Positions 50,591-61,756 of a DNA stretch of 64,000 nucleotides are shown piece after piece. The position numbers and the translations under genes were made by a program. Location of the stretch: assembly GCA_011009095.1 (NCBI GenBank), contig VTPC01000012.1:32680-96679 (forward strand), written 5' to 3'. Position 1 is the first letter of the stretch. Each line of letters starts with the position of its first letter. The DNA is from Ignelater luminosus. Taxonomy: Eukaryota; Arthropoda; Insecta; Coleoptera; Elateridae. The notes under the pieces are model-generated. The model worked only from the letters and a program-made list of their open reading frames with translations, was not told where the DNA came from and ran no database searches.

Positions 50591-51845
50591 CTGTACCAAG
50601 AGTTATCGTGTGTATAGCACGTGTGCAAGGAGGCTAAATGGACCGACTGGAGATTTTTTATAAACCCATAAGGATACTAATCTTTTTTTCTAAAGTCAAA
50701 ATTATAATTTTGAGATTTACCGGAAAAGAAGTAGTTCCAAGCCTGAAGTTTTGCAATTCGATGTTGAACTCCTCAAAGTGTTGCAATAGAATTCCTCAAT
50801 GTGCAGCATTTATGCTGACAAATTTTCTTTTTCGGTAACAGCTGTTATTTTAGCAATTCGGTTTTTTGAGGAAATGCTTTCCTCAATATAGTTTTCAGTA
50901 TCAGCCTCAACAGAAAACGTGGACGAGGAATGACGAAGAGAATGTCCAGTATAGTCTCTCGGATTTTCCAAATTAAGATATTTGGTAATGACTCAAGGAA
51001 CACTTCTTAAAATATTTTTACCCGCAGGTAGGGCTATGCATCTACTATATCGGTAGGTTAAAAAGAAATCTACGTTTCTTAATTCTGTAGTGTATAACCA
51101 AACTTAAGGCACTTATTTGGTCTTTTCTTACAATGGTGAAATCATTTGAGGTAGCAGTCTAGGTTCCTGGTATCTTAATCAGCAAAACAGATCCTTTGTC
51201 TCGCTTTAAACCGCCAAAAATATCCCCATCACCAGAACTACTTTATGCAACAAAAGGGTATCATTTGGAGTTTTTTTATAAAAGCCAATACTTTTTACCT
51301 TTATTGGATTTTTTGGGAACGTATTCTTTTGATTTAACTTTTAGAACTCGATTGACTGAGTACTTGTGCCTATAAGTACTTGGTCCATACACTATTTAGA
51401 ATATATTTCTTCTACTAAGATAAAGTAAAAAATATGTAAAGATTGTTATTACTTATGAGTAAAAACCTAATACACCAATTCCTGAAAGTAACCCTCATCA
51501 CAGTCTCGCTAACGATGTTCACCTTATTTTTAATTTTTCACTGTACTCTTGTACTCCTTAACGTACAGTTTATTTGACTTTACTAGTAGTAAATCTTTAG
51601 CTATTTTAGTTTTTTCTAAAATATTTTGTGAAGTCTTCATGTTTCAATTCACAAAAATGAAGCGGCGCACTTTTAAAATAAAGAACCCTTAGCATAGGCA
51701 AAAATATTTTTGTGGAAGCCGTATGGACATCATGTCAAAGCTCACTAATTACAAAATATTCAAGAAATACTTAAAAAAACGTACAATTTAAAGTTATTTT
51801 AATTTTTAAAATTATGGAATTGAAATTATGAAATGAAATTATCAT

Positions 51846-51953
51846 GGGCGTTACTAGATTGTAATGCCCACCGGACGGCATCTATCCTTTGGGGCAAAGG
51901 CCCTCGGACTAGATGCTATCGCCCTCCGGGCATTACAATCCCAATAACGCCCT
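51846..51953. repeat. GC-rich 108-bp cruciform (imperfect palindrome with apical hairpin)
   Basis: The outer arms GGGCGTTACTAGATTGTAAT (51846-51865) and ATTACAATCCCAATAACGCCC (ending 51952) are inverted copies with small differences. Further in, TGCCC/GGGCA, CGGA/TCCG and CATCTA/TAGATG continue the pairing. The centre is a perfect 6-bp hairpin, CCTTTG-GGG-CAAAGG (51886-51900). G+C and CpG are far above the flanks, and boundaries with A+T-rich DNA are abrupt. There is no open frame or recognised RNA family. It is probably a foldback MITE or a structured repeat unit. No target duplication is evident. Confidence 0.85.
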
Positions 51954-54868
51954 AGGTACATAAATAACTACATATACGTACAAATCAATATCTATTTTTG
52001 TATACTGCATACAGGGTGTATCAGATTTTTTGCTAAGTTTATGAAGCGTTTTAATTTAACATTTAGATTTCATTTTATTGTAAACTACAGTTGTTATAAA
52101 AAAAAAGACTGTGCGACGTTATTTTAACGTTTATTTTGTAAAAATGTGCAATATCTATGCTGCAATTAATGACTCAAAAACAGTTAACAGTGACAAAAAG
52201 TTTTTTTATACCTACCTAGATAGCGTGGCATGGTTGTTTTGTTCTTCACTTAATCATGTTGTGATGTTGGCTACTATGTATTTCAATGCTTGGATCATCC
52301 TATTTAATGCAGGGTATATCTAAAAATAAACTGAAGCATTATTGGTTGTAGAAGAGACAATGCCGAATAAGAGTCAAGACATGACAACTTATCTATCATG
52401 AGTTGTGTCGATGTTTGAAAATTCGAGTACTATTCTGATTAACATACATTAGCATTTAACTTTTTTTCTAAAAATATTTTTATAATATCTAATGAATCGT
52501 TTTTCAGAATTATTAGAATAATCGACAAATGACTATATGGAAAGTAAGAATTTGAATTTTGACCAAATAGCTGCCCTCTCATCCCACTGTGTCCCAGTAA
52601 GAATTCTTGGCGCAACATGCTTTACATTTCTCCGGGTGAATAACAATCTTTTACAGATTTTTTTGCGTGAAGAAATTTCAGGACCTCAGCCGATGATCAA
52701 ATTCGTGATCTTTTGGTTGAGAGTCGGATGCTTAACTATCTGATCTATGCCATTTTGTCTGATACCATTTCGTCTATTATCATTTTGTCTAGTGTGTATA
52801 TTTGTAAGCATCAACGGCCAGTGATACAACTTTAAAAAGTGCTGCAATTACTTAAGGAAGGTACTACTCCTACATTTACCTTAACGACTAAGGAAAATCA
52901 CCGAAAACCTTATTGAAAACAGTCGGCCCGTGAATGTGATGTTATCCCTGGATCTCTCAAACATGAGCACAAAGAACACTATCTAGCAGTAATTAACACG
53001 GTAATTTGAAGGAAGTTGATGTGGGAGTAATGGTTAAGGATAGTTTGCTCAATGCCATACATCTCAATACATTACTGATCAACTTAGCTATCAAAGCCCT
53101 TATACATCACCTGTGGGATGTTTGTATAAAAGGACTGGGTAATAGAAAGACAGGCATACAAAAGTTACCAGAAATACTACTTCATAAATGAGAAGTCTAT
53201 AGAAACATAACAGTATCGTAGGTTGGCACAAAATACAGTCTCATCAGTTATAACGGTGAAGTGAAACCTACACAGTCATTTGAAAATGTCATCTTTATTA
53301 TTCCGACTTTATGAGTTTTTTTTTAACAATTTTCAAGTGTGTGTAGGTCTGCTTTGCTTAAATGTCCTTAAGTTCTTTCCATTTAGATTATGGCTTTCTA
53401 TGGGCAATGAAAGTTAAAGCCATTATTCCAACCCTTGATTCTGAAGATCTAGAAGGTTATCTGTAGGAAGTTCCTATGTGTTTAACGATATGACCTAGTT
53501 TTAAGGCAACAGGTATTTTCTCTCTAGGATAGAAGTTGCTGGTCTACCAGTTGCAGCATTGCTTGGTTTCTATTGATTACACTTTCTTGGCATTAAACCT
53601 CCATATCTTATACCAACCTGTTCCCTTATTCTTTATCTGAGCTTGAAATCAGCATCAGTAATATTATTTCCTGGGAATAAAATTTATTGCTATATAAAGG
53701 ACACGGATGGAATTGATCTCAAAATTATTGGCTAGTTTTCACTTTGTAAGTACTATTAAGATAAATTTCGTTTAGAAATATAACAATATTTTCTTATAAT
53801 GGTTGTTTTTACTTAATTCTTTTTAAATAAATAAATAATGATAATAAGCAAGAGGTTAACATGAGAAATTGAATAACTTGGTTGCTTTGCAAAAGAAGTA
53901 GAAGATTCAATTTGCAATCAAAGTTATACAATCTTAAAAGCGGTAATTCATAATTATTTAGGAAATCCTATAAATCAATACTTGGCTGCTATGTTTCAGA
54001 AACATATCCTACTATTCAATATCTTGCAGGAACATAGACACAAAATACAAACATAGCGAAAAACAAATTCTAATTAATATAACATTTCATTAGTTAAGGA
54101 AAAGGGTAATTAAAGACTTTGTTAGTTAAACAAAGAATTTACTGAGTCAGACCCTAATGTTTTATCTAATTCTTTACGCTCAGTTACTCAAATATCTTAT
54201 TCGTGAATTTTATTAAAAAGAAATCCGAAATTCGTTAAAGAGGGATTTACGTGCAGTCATACCTTCTGCAATGTTTATATGGCACTCAAAAGTCCAGAAC
54301 TATAAAATTCTCATTGGCATCCTTTTACACCTTGCCATAAAAAAACTTGGTCATAAACCTCATCATGTAGTACAAGCGGATGGGCATTAAACTACGAAAA
54401 TATCCGGATTACATGAAGATTCGGCAAGGAAATTTGTCCTTTTTTTGGAAAGTTACTACATATTTTATAATGCATTTTATATCGTTTCTCAAAGAAAATT
54501 AGAATACACCTGAAATGAAGTTTTAAGTATGCCTTTTTCAAAATTGTTAACCTACAATTTCCGTTCGTTAATTAGAATGGTAAATGTTTCCGTGCAAAAA
54601 GATAATTGAAATTCAAGCAAGCATCTTAACAAAAAACCAGGGATTCCCTATACAAAAAAGACACTCAGCCTCATCCTTTAGTGTTCACTCTGCATTGCGG
54701 AATTGTCCAACAGACACCTCTATTCCAGTTTTCCGCTATTCCCACGCTTATTATTAAAAAATCTTGTTACCCGCGCTGTTTTTATTTCAATTTTTTCCCC
54801 GGCAAATGTAAAATGGCTAAAACCGATGAAAACATTCTTATTTAATATCCTGTTTTTCTTTTTTCCAG
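51954..54868. other. gap upstream of the conserved exon, no gene seen
   Basis: A+T-rich spacer, presumably intronic to the gene of the exon at 54869. An unpaired transposon-type end TACAGGGTGTATC lies at about 52011, and a three-copy 15-bp minisatellite is at 52748-52792. Frames at 52111-52323 and 52537-52743 show no family motif. Confidence 0.5.
52748..52792. repeat. 15-bp minisatellite, 3 copies
   Basis: TGCCATTTTGTCTGA, TACCATTTCGTCTAT and TATCATTTTGTCTAG follow one another without gaps (consensus TACCATTTTGTCTAT). Confidence 0.8.
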
Positions 54869-55058
54869 GAAGCATACCGGCGGTGGGTGTGCAGCTCATT
54901 GGTGCCTCATTTTCTACACGGGGATGTGGATGTGCGTGTGCGGCCGTGTCTCAGTGTGTGCCAGTCGGTGGAGGAGCAGTGCCCCTACATGTTACCTGGG
55001 GATCGCGCGCCTGCACACCCCACACAGTACGCCGGCGAGCCCACCTTCCTCTGTCTCG
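54869..55058 (+). CDS. Nlf-1: internal exon of NLF-1/NALF1 (FAM155, Mid1-like), NALCN channel accessory protein
   Basis: The exon follows a good polypyrimidine tract and AG at 54868 and reads in phase 0. It starts EAYRRWVCSSLVPHF, contains RPCLSVCQSVEEQCPYMLPG, and ends QYAGEPTFLCL. The cysteine pattern RPC..VC..V...CPY.LP followed by Y.G.P.FLC is diagnostic of the FAM155/NLF-1 family. These are ER/membrane proteins needed for folding, trafficking and function of the NALCN (narrow abdomen/NCA) sodium-leak channel. The donor is most likely after 55058 (CTC G|GTACGG), which would allow an aspartate after FLCL as in relatives. A second GT after 55063 is possible. The stop in frame at 55067 lies beyond both. 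No upstream or downstream exon was recognised in this window, so the gene must have long introns. The exon is much richer in G+C than its flanks, typical of conserved coding sequence here. Confidence 0.85.
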
Positions 55059-55265
55059 GTACGGTATGATTTCCCTAACCTACCTCACACTGCTTCGGCT
55101 AAATAAGTACATCATTGTGTACTTCTGTACAGCTACGACTTGTATTTAGAAACGTGTCCATACGTTAGTATAGATTAATTATCGAACGGATTGAATTGAC
55201 ATGCAGTATAGCGTTTATGAGAATGCACAAACTTTTAATCAGTTAAAAATCTATTGTTCAAATTC

Positions 55266-55393
55266 CAGGCACGTAGCTAAGGGTGGACTAGAATGGCTCG
55301 CAAGAGATCATATTTTTCTATTTGTTGCCCACCTATACCGTATTGTACCTAGTAGTGAGCTCACCCAACAATGACAGTCTAGTTACGTGCCTG
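55266..55393. mobile_element. small hAT MITE, 128 bp
   Basis: The left end CAGGCACGTAGCTAAGGGTG and the right end, read on the other strand, CAGGCACGTAACTAGACTGT share an inverted repeat of at least 14 bp. The flanks TCAAATTC and TGAAATTT agree at 6 of 8 positions, consistent with an aged 8-bp duplication. The left end closely resembles the left end of the hAT at 12437 (GTAGCTAAGGGT), so it is probably a deletion derivative or hitch-hiker of that family. It lies about 200 bp after the NALF1 exon, in the presumed next intron. It has no coding capacity. Confidence 0.75.
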
Positions 55394-56130
55394 TGAAATT
55401 TATTGTGAACCAGTTTAACCTTTTTTTTGTTTAGTTTTCTCCTTTCTTTTCGTCATGACTTTTTAGACGTTTTTATTTTCAGTAAAAGATAGTTAGACCA
55501 ATATCATTGTTTTTTAAATCATTTTACTGCAACAGTTGAGAGAAGATGGCAATAATCTTATAACTAATTCTTCTGCAACTGCCCATAAGTCGTGTTAGAT
55601 CGATTCTACAAACACGCTTGATAATGCCCAAACCTTTAGATTTACTAGGTTGCAGTTAAAATGAGCACACTAGCCAATTAACGTTTTTACAAAAACAGAA
55701 ATCTTAAATTTGTCATTCTGATTATAAGAACCTTTGAGAGGTCCAACTGTGATACCCAACATACATTGTCTGCCAATGCTCAGACTCAGGAATGTTTTTG
55801 CTGATACTCGAAGTCTTGTCTTTGACAAAGGTCATAAAGATAAGGGTAGATAATTTCAAAAAGTAGACGCCAAAAACCAGCTGAGCCATTGTAGATTCCA
55901 AAAGTACAATGGTAATTTGCCACTTGGCTGCTGTATAATAGTTTTCACAAAGGAAACAGTTTTATAAAAATCTATCCAAATAGCAAAAATACTAAGATTT
56001 ATTATGGAGATCTATTTTAGCAAGCTTGAATGTACTAGACATGTAATAACTTTGGTGATTTGGATTTCAAGAAGCATTCAAAAGTGTGTATCTTTTGCTT
56101 TTCTTTTTTTCTCAGTTTGTTTAGCTAAAA
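55394..56130. other. gap, no gene seen
   Basis: A+T-rich spacer between the hAT MITE and the transposase relic. No further exon of the channel-accessory gene was recognised. Confidence 0.45.
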
Positions 56131-56139
56131 CTCAAAAAG

Positions 56140-56690
56140 AACAACCTCCAAGGATAATGGCATGAGTAAAGTATTTTTGTCGTCAAATATCCAAACGCGT
56201 ATCATCCAAAGTTTTTGGCAAGTAATCTTCTAAAGATTGTAAAAATTTTTTTTCAGTAAGATGATCATCTAACACAAATGGACCAAGTAATCGAGTGTTA
56301 ATCATACCATGCTACACGTTGATACTAAATCCAAGCTGAAAGTTTTCTTCATTTTTTTCATTTGACCATCAATGTTCATTGTAGCAATTGTTAACTCAAT
56401 CGCAAGTAAATTGAGTTCCATCCCTAAAATAAAATGTATCTATGCCGTCTTCCATTTTGATGTATCCATTAGTAAAAGTCTTAAGACACAATCATCAGCT
56501 TGAAGATTTTGTACTGGTTGGATGTGAAAAGATAGCAAGCTATTCTTTCTAAAAGAGTCTTCTTTCAGATACAATCCGTACACTTGGAAACACCTCAGTT
56601 TGTAAATAGTCTTTAAAACACTTTCTTGGCAGGTACATACTCTTCGATTTGGAGAGCAGTGTTGAGATGTCAAATGAGAACTTAATCTTG
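56140..56690 (-). pseudogene. Tc1/mariner-IS630-like transposase fragment
   Basis: Read right to left, the minus strand gives FHIQPVQNLQADDCVLR (resembling the FHxxRVQxLxPxDYxxR linker), then GIDTFYFRDGTQFTCD, where relatives have the first catalytic Asp in a DEAxFTxDG context. Next come GMINTRLLGPFVLDDHLTEK and FLQSLEDYLPKTLDDTRLDI, matching the WCGIxxxxLIGPxFxxGxLTGxxYLxFLxxxLPxLLDDVPL block of insect mariner-like transposases. The HDGAPPH and WPPRSPDL parts that should follow are not seen. Several stops and frame shifts interrupt it, so it is inactive. I found no terminal inverted repeats. Confidence 0.7.
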
Positions 56691-56699
56691 TACCTCTTT

Positions 56700-59600
56700 T
56701 TCACGATATTTCTTCTTTAGAATATTCAGCCCAATGTCTTAGTTATTCGATACTCATGGTAAGCAGTTTTCTATGTTGTGCACTCTCAATATCAAGTATT
56801 TTTTGATAAATAAATTTTTTGCTCACTTTCTTTTGTTTATTTCTTATTCCTTCCAGTCTCTCATATTGGACATTGTTAGTTTTTTCTATCTTTTGTGTTT
56901 GTGATTTCTTAATTTTTATTTTGGTTTCTGTTTCATTGCTTGTCAATCAATATATTTTTATGCTTTTACATATTTCTTTTTTCAAACTAGTCAGCTTTTC
57001 TTCTAAGTTGTCATTTTCCTGATACTGTTTGTTTAGAAACTGTTCATTATCTTACGCTGCTTTTGTTGTTAGTTGAACTTTTTGAGTGATTGTTTCATTT
57101 TCTTTGATGTTATGTATCCATACCATTTTCTATTTCTTAAGAAATTATCTGTTCTAGTATAGGATTTTGGATCCAGTCATATAAGATGTGAATCATCAAG
57201 ACAACCATTTCTCAGTTTCATAGTCTCCCAATTAGACTATTTTATTGTTACCCAGTTTCTCTGAATTTTCATAAATAAGACATTTGAATTAAGATAGAGA
57301 TCTGAATATTTGATATGAAGTTTGGGAGCTCTAAATATTTATGTTGGAGATTGAAAATTCTAGTGTAAGTTTTAATTTTGATTAATTTTAACCTTCACCT
57401 TTAATTTTTCAATTTTCTTACATTTTTAAGCTTTTATCTATTTCAACATTAATATCTTCTAATTTAAGTGCCTACTCAACGTAGATACTTACATAGTTTG
57501 TGTTTGGTTGGTCAACTGCTTTTTCTATCAGTTGTCCCTTAATTACATTCCTTTTTCCCATTTCTCTTTCCGATATTCCGCCCTCTGTGTATTGATTTTT
57601 TACCCGAGAATTTCGTTTTCGATTCTCAGTCTTTTTTTATCTCCTTCTACTAGTTTAGAAGTCCTTTATTGTGAAACTAATCAAATATGTTTAAGTATTT
57701 ATTTGTTTAATTTTTATTGGTATATTGAATTTTAACAGTCTGAAACGAAATAAAATACAAACCATGCCAATCTCATTTTTGTTCGCCCTCTTCGATGTAT
57801 ATGTTGATTACATTTTCTGGGAGCCACTAATCTAATTGCTTTACAAGTCGTATTTCATCAAGATGAATGAACTTTGTTTGTAAGTCTTTTTTTTAATAAA
57901 AGCAAACTGCTTTGAAATTATAATCGATCGAAATTATTTCCCTGCTATAAGTAGTAAATAAATAGGTTAATTTGTTTTTACTAGATTGAAATTCAATTAT
58001 ATTAATGCTTTCTGAGGTAGCTGAGTTTTAAAATTTGTTTTGCTTTCTTTTTCTGTTTAACTATATGTTATTGTTAACTAGAAAAAGAATAAAACTACAG
58101 TTTAATTGAAAAATTAAAAAAAAGAAAATAGCTTCTTGTTCATTATTTTCCGACGCTCTTTCTTAAGAATTTTCTAAATGGAAAACGATATAAACCAGAT
58201 GTGTTAATAAGATAGTAGAACCATCCAGAGAATATTGCCGAAAGAAAAATCAAAAGAATGCACAAAAAATTAGATGGTTCGATGGGACATGATCGAATTT
58301 GGCTGTAAGAGGAGTTTTTCTTATATTTACTTGTTTATTGTAGTTTTTCAGTAAACTCCTTTTCCATTACAAGACTTATTAGCTTAGTTTAGTTTAATCT
58401 CAAATAATATTTTTTTTTAAATAATTTTTTTTATCAATAGTTAGTCACCTTAAAGGATCTTTTACTAGCATAGTACTAAATAAAACACGTAAGGTATAAT
58501 AACCAATGGGGACTATGTAAGACGTGCGTATTAGTAAAAAGACCTAACTGGCTCCGGTGTGAGTAAAGTGCAAATTGACACTCTCATTTTCTGCTTCCAC
58601 TCAATTATCTTAATTATCGTCTACGCCAAGACTTAATTTCATTCGAAGGTATTTATTTGAGTGAACTTTTAGTAGGTACTACTATCAAGAAACTACGAAT
58701 TAAATTGATACATTTGATGGTGTTCTAATAATCGGTTACGAAAATTACTGGCTTTTAAAAATTGGCTTTGGAAATTGAAATATAAATCTTCATTTGCGAC
58801 GACAATTTTCGAATTCGCTACTTTCACACACGTATAATTTATCCCACACGTCGAAATTAAGACCGGAGAATTAATGAAACGGAAAATATAAATCAAGAAG
58901 GTCTTAAACAGAGGAAAGCCTAGGACAAGTGATACGGTTTTGGGGGAGGTTTGGGTGCTTTCCACAACGATTTACACTTAAGTATGAGGTAACCCCAAGT
59001 TGAATTTACGTTGCTTAAGGCTTTGTGTGGTTGTGTGTTTAATTAAATTTAATAAATAATAATACAAAGCAACTACTGGAATTTCAGCTGGCCACAAAAT
59101 GAAAAATGCCAACCATAATTTCATGTTGATTTGTAGCAGAATTATGAAATAATTTAAGCATTTTTTCAACAGTGTTTTAAGCACTTAGTTTTGTCAATAT
59201 TCCTGTAAGAATTTTTCTTTAAAACAAGCTGTTGAACTAGTTTATTCTTAAGTTTCCAAATAATAACGATACACAACCTATGTATAGTGAAAATATACCT
59301 TAAATGTCTTTTATTAATTTTTTCCTCTGTTCATTAAACTTAAAGCTTATCTAATTACATGCGCTGGCGGATACAAGTATCACAAACTAGAACGACTTTA
59401 GGAACCCCGAGAAAAATCTCTTCTAGTTCAAAGATTTCTTTTACCGTTAAATTTATAAAGGACCCTCTAGAAAAAGAATTCTACGTCATTTTAAATGCAG
59501 ATATTGCTGGTTTGGAACCTTTCATATTTACCTCTTCAGAAAGCAATGTGGAAAAACAAAAGATAACTTATAGAAATACATTGATAGCCTTCTCTTTTCT

Positions 59601-61754
59601 ATGTTTTTATTGCAAATTGTGGGCGATGAAAACTAACTCTATATCCATTTTTTAATTGAGCATCCAGATAATCACTTTCCGCTCTTTATATTCAGTTTTA
59701 TGCCTATTTCACTCCATCTTACTATTTCGCTATTGCTTGGTCTGCTATGTGTTGTTTTTTGCCATATTTTAGTATAATATAAGATACCTTTATTTTCAAT
59801 AAATTTTTCAGTTAGTTATCTCGTTTTTACCGCTTCACATATTTCTTTCTTCCGATGTTGCAGCATCTTCCAAAATTTTTATTGAAAAGGAGCATTGGCA
59901 TGTTTTAGATCAAATGAATAATTCAGAAGCCAAGTGTAACAATAATATTTCACTCTTCTGGGTGCAAATACAACACGAAATCTACAAGAATTTTAGATTA
60001 AGAACTTAAAACTGGATCGTTTCTACTTTGCTATACTTACATCTAGTCTCAGATTTAAATGCCCTTCTGCAATAAAAATCTGCGAAACAGAATTTCTTGA
60101 TCTAGATATGATCCTTCAAAAGTTGTTGGTTCATTTTCTTCATAACCTCCAGAAATTGCAGTGAGATTTCATTCATCATTACTCGCTTGTATCTCATGAT
60201 GAAGAGTTTTAACCATTAGTCCGCTATCTTCTCCTGCTTCTTCTATTTCTTGACATAGACCTCTCCCAAGGCCATTGTTTGCTTGCTACTTGTCTCATAT
60301 CATACTTTTCATGTTTAAATATTTGCTAGTTTTCTGTCTTGTTATAGGTCCTGCCCATTGCCATCACATTTCTGCTATTCGCTCTCTTCTATCTATTATC
60401 TTGGTTCCTTTTTTTTCATATCTTTTGTTTGTGTTTCTATTTTTCAGAAATGCCTAACATTTTTTTCTTTATTGCTCTTTGTTAGACAAAGTCTATTTGC
60501 AAAGCGTTTGGTCAAAGACATGGTTTTTAGCCCGTACAGAGTAACCAGTAAGGCGCGTAACTTTGCATTTTAAATAAATAGAAAAGCTGTGGTTTTTTCA
60601 CGGTATGGTAATTTAATTTCCACAAAGCTGACCAAGTAAATCGCATTAGTCTTAATATTTCAGCACTTTCATTTTCCATTTTTCATTTTCCGGATAAAAT
60701 AGGTTCTCTATTAAATGCAAATTTCGCCTTTGCTCATTATCTTCGTTCCTTAAAGAATCTGAGTAGCAGCATTTTTATAAGTTTGATAATGTCAGCAGAT
60801 GTTACGATGGTTTCACCAGAGAAGCTCAGATTTACATATGATCCATCTGTGTTGGTGTTTGTGTTTTCTCACTCTATGTATCTCATTCCATCATTATTGC
60901 ATTGCTGTATGTGTCTTTTACCGAATATTTAGAATCATCTCTTACATTTTCTAAGACCAACTAGGATCATATCTCGATAAAGATAAAAGCAAAAGATAGG
61001 GGAACATTTTTTGTATGAGCGTTCGTATTGTTTGTAGGTTAGTGGTCTATCTTTGTAAACAGTTTCTAAATGTGAGCACGACTTCCATGCTGCGTCATTC
61101 ATCAAGGATTTCTCCTTTGCAAACACATCTGTTTAGAGAAAGACGTTTATGGCTCTTCTTAGTTATATTCAGCTGGATTTTTACCATTTTCATTATAATT
61201 TGATTTTCTTCAGGTTTCTGAGTCTGTAATTTTGGATTGGTCGTCAGATTCTAAATTTATTATCTTTTCTTTAAGTTGTGCATCTGTCTGCTAAACCTTT
61301 GTCGAGTACAATGTGGTTTAGAATTTCTCTAGGTGATTAATTATTATTATTATTGCACTTATTTAATATCATTCCGCTTTCTTGGATTTTCTCTCAATCA
61401 TTTTATTTTTTCTTTTTGGTAGTTTAAAGCGAGAAACTTTCATTTTACAATTATCTTCTGTAGCTTTTTCTATGATTTTGGTGCCATGATTTCCTTTATT
61501 TTTGCAGATTCCTCTTTTTATTATTTTGTTAAGAGTCTCAAAGTTTTCAGATTAGAAAACACTTGCTTTCAAGTTATGTAGGTTATCTAAACTAGCGTTT
61601 TCATCGCTACCTCTGCTGAAATGTGACTCAACCTACATGAGGTACATTTTGTACGAAACTGAATCAGGAAACGACAAGTGACATAACCGCTCGTATAGAA
61701 TCAGACTAGTTTTTCTAAATGTTCGTGGGAGCTCATAGCTGTAATGTAGTAATA
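56700..61754. other. gap of 5 kb, no recognised gene
   Basis: A+T- and T-rich spacer. Open frames at 58693-58965 (minus), 59359-59655 (plus) and 60935-61126 (minus) were inspected and match nothing I know. From about 59.7 to 61.5 kb the composition hints at an old transposon body, but no motif supports it. Confidence 0.4.
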
Positions 61755-61756
61755 TA

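Larger units (their letters stand above)
36603..51845. other. gap of 15 kb, no recognised gene
   Basis: Mostly A+T-rich spacer, possibly intronic. A 21-bp near-palindrome CAGATAAGC-TTT-GCTTATCTG lies at 37300-37320. A somewhat GC-richer patch at 45340-45530 has no identified origin. The 135-codon frame at 44683-45090 and other frames here show no family motif. Items with clear structure are listed separately. Confidence 0.5.

Noticed and set aside
53340-53720. Possible minus-strand transposase N-terminus
   Set aside because: Translations in all minus frames gave no recognisable helix-turn-helix or catalytic motif.
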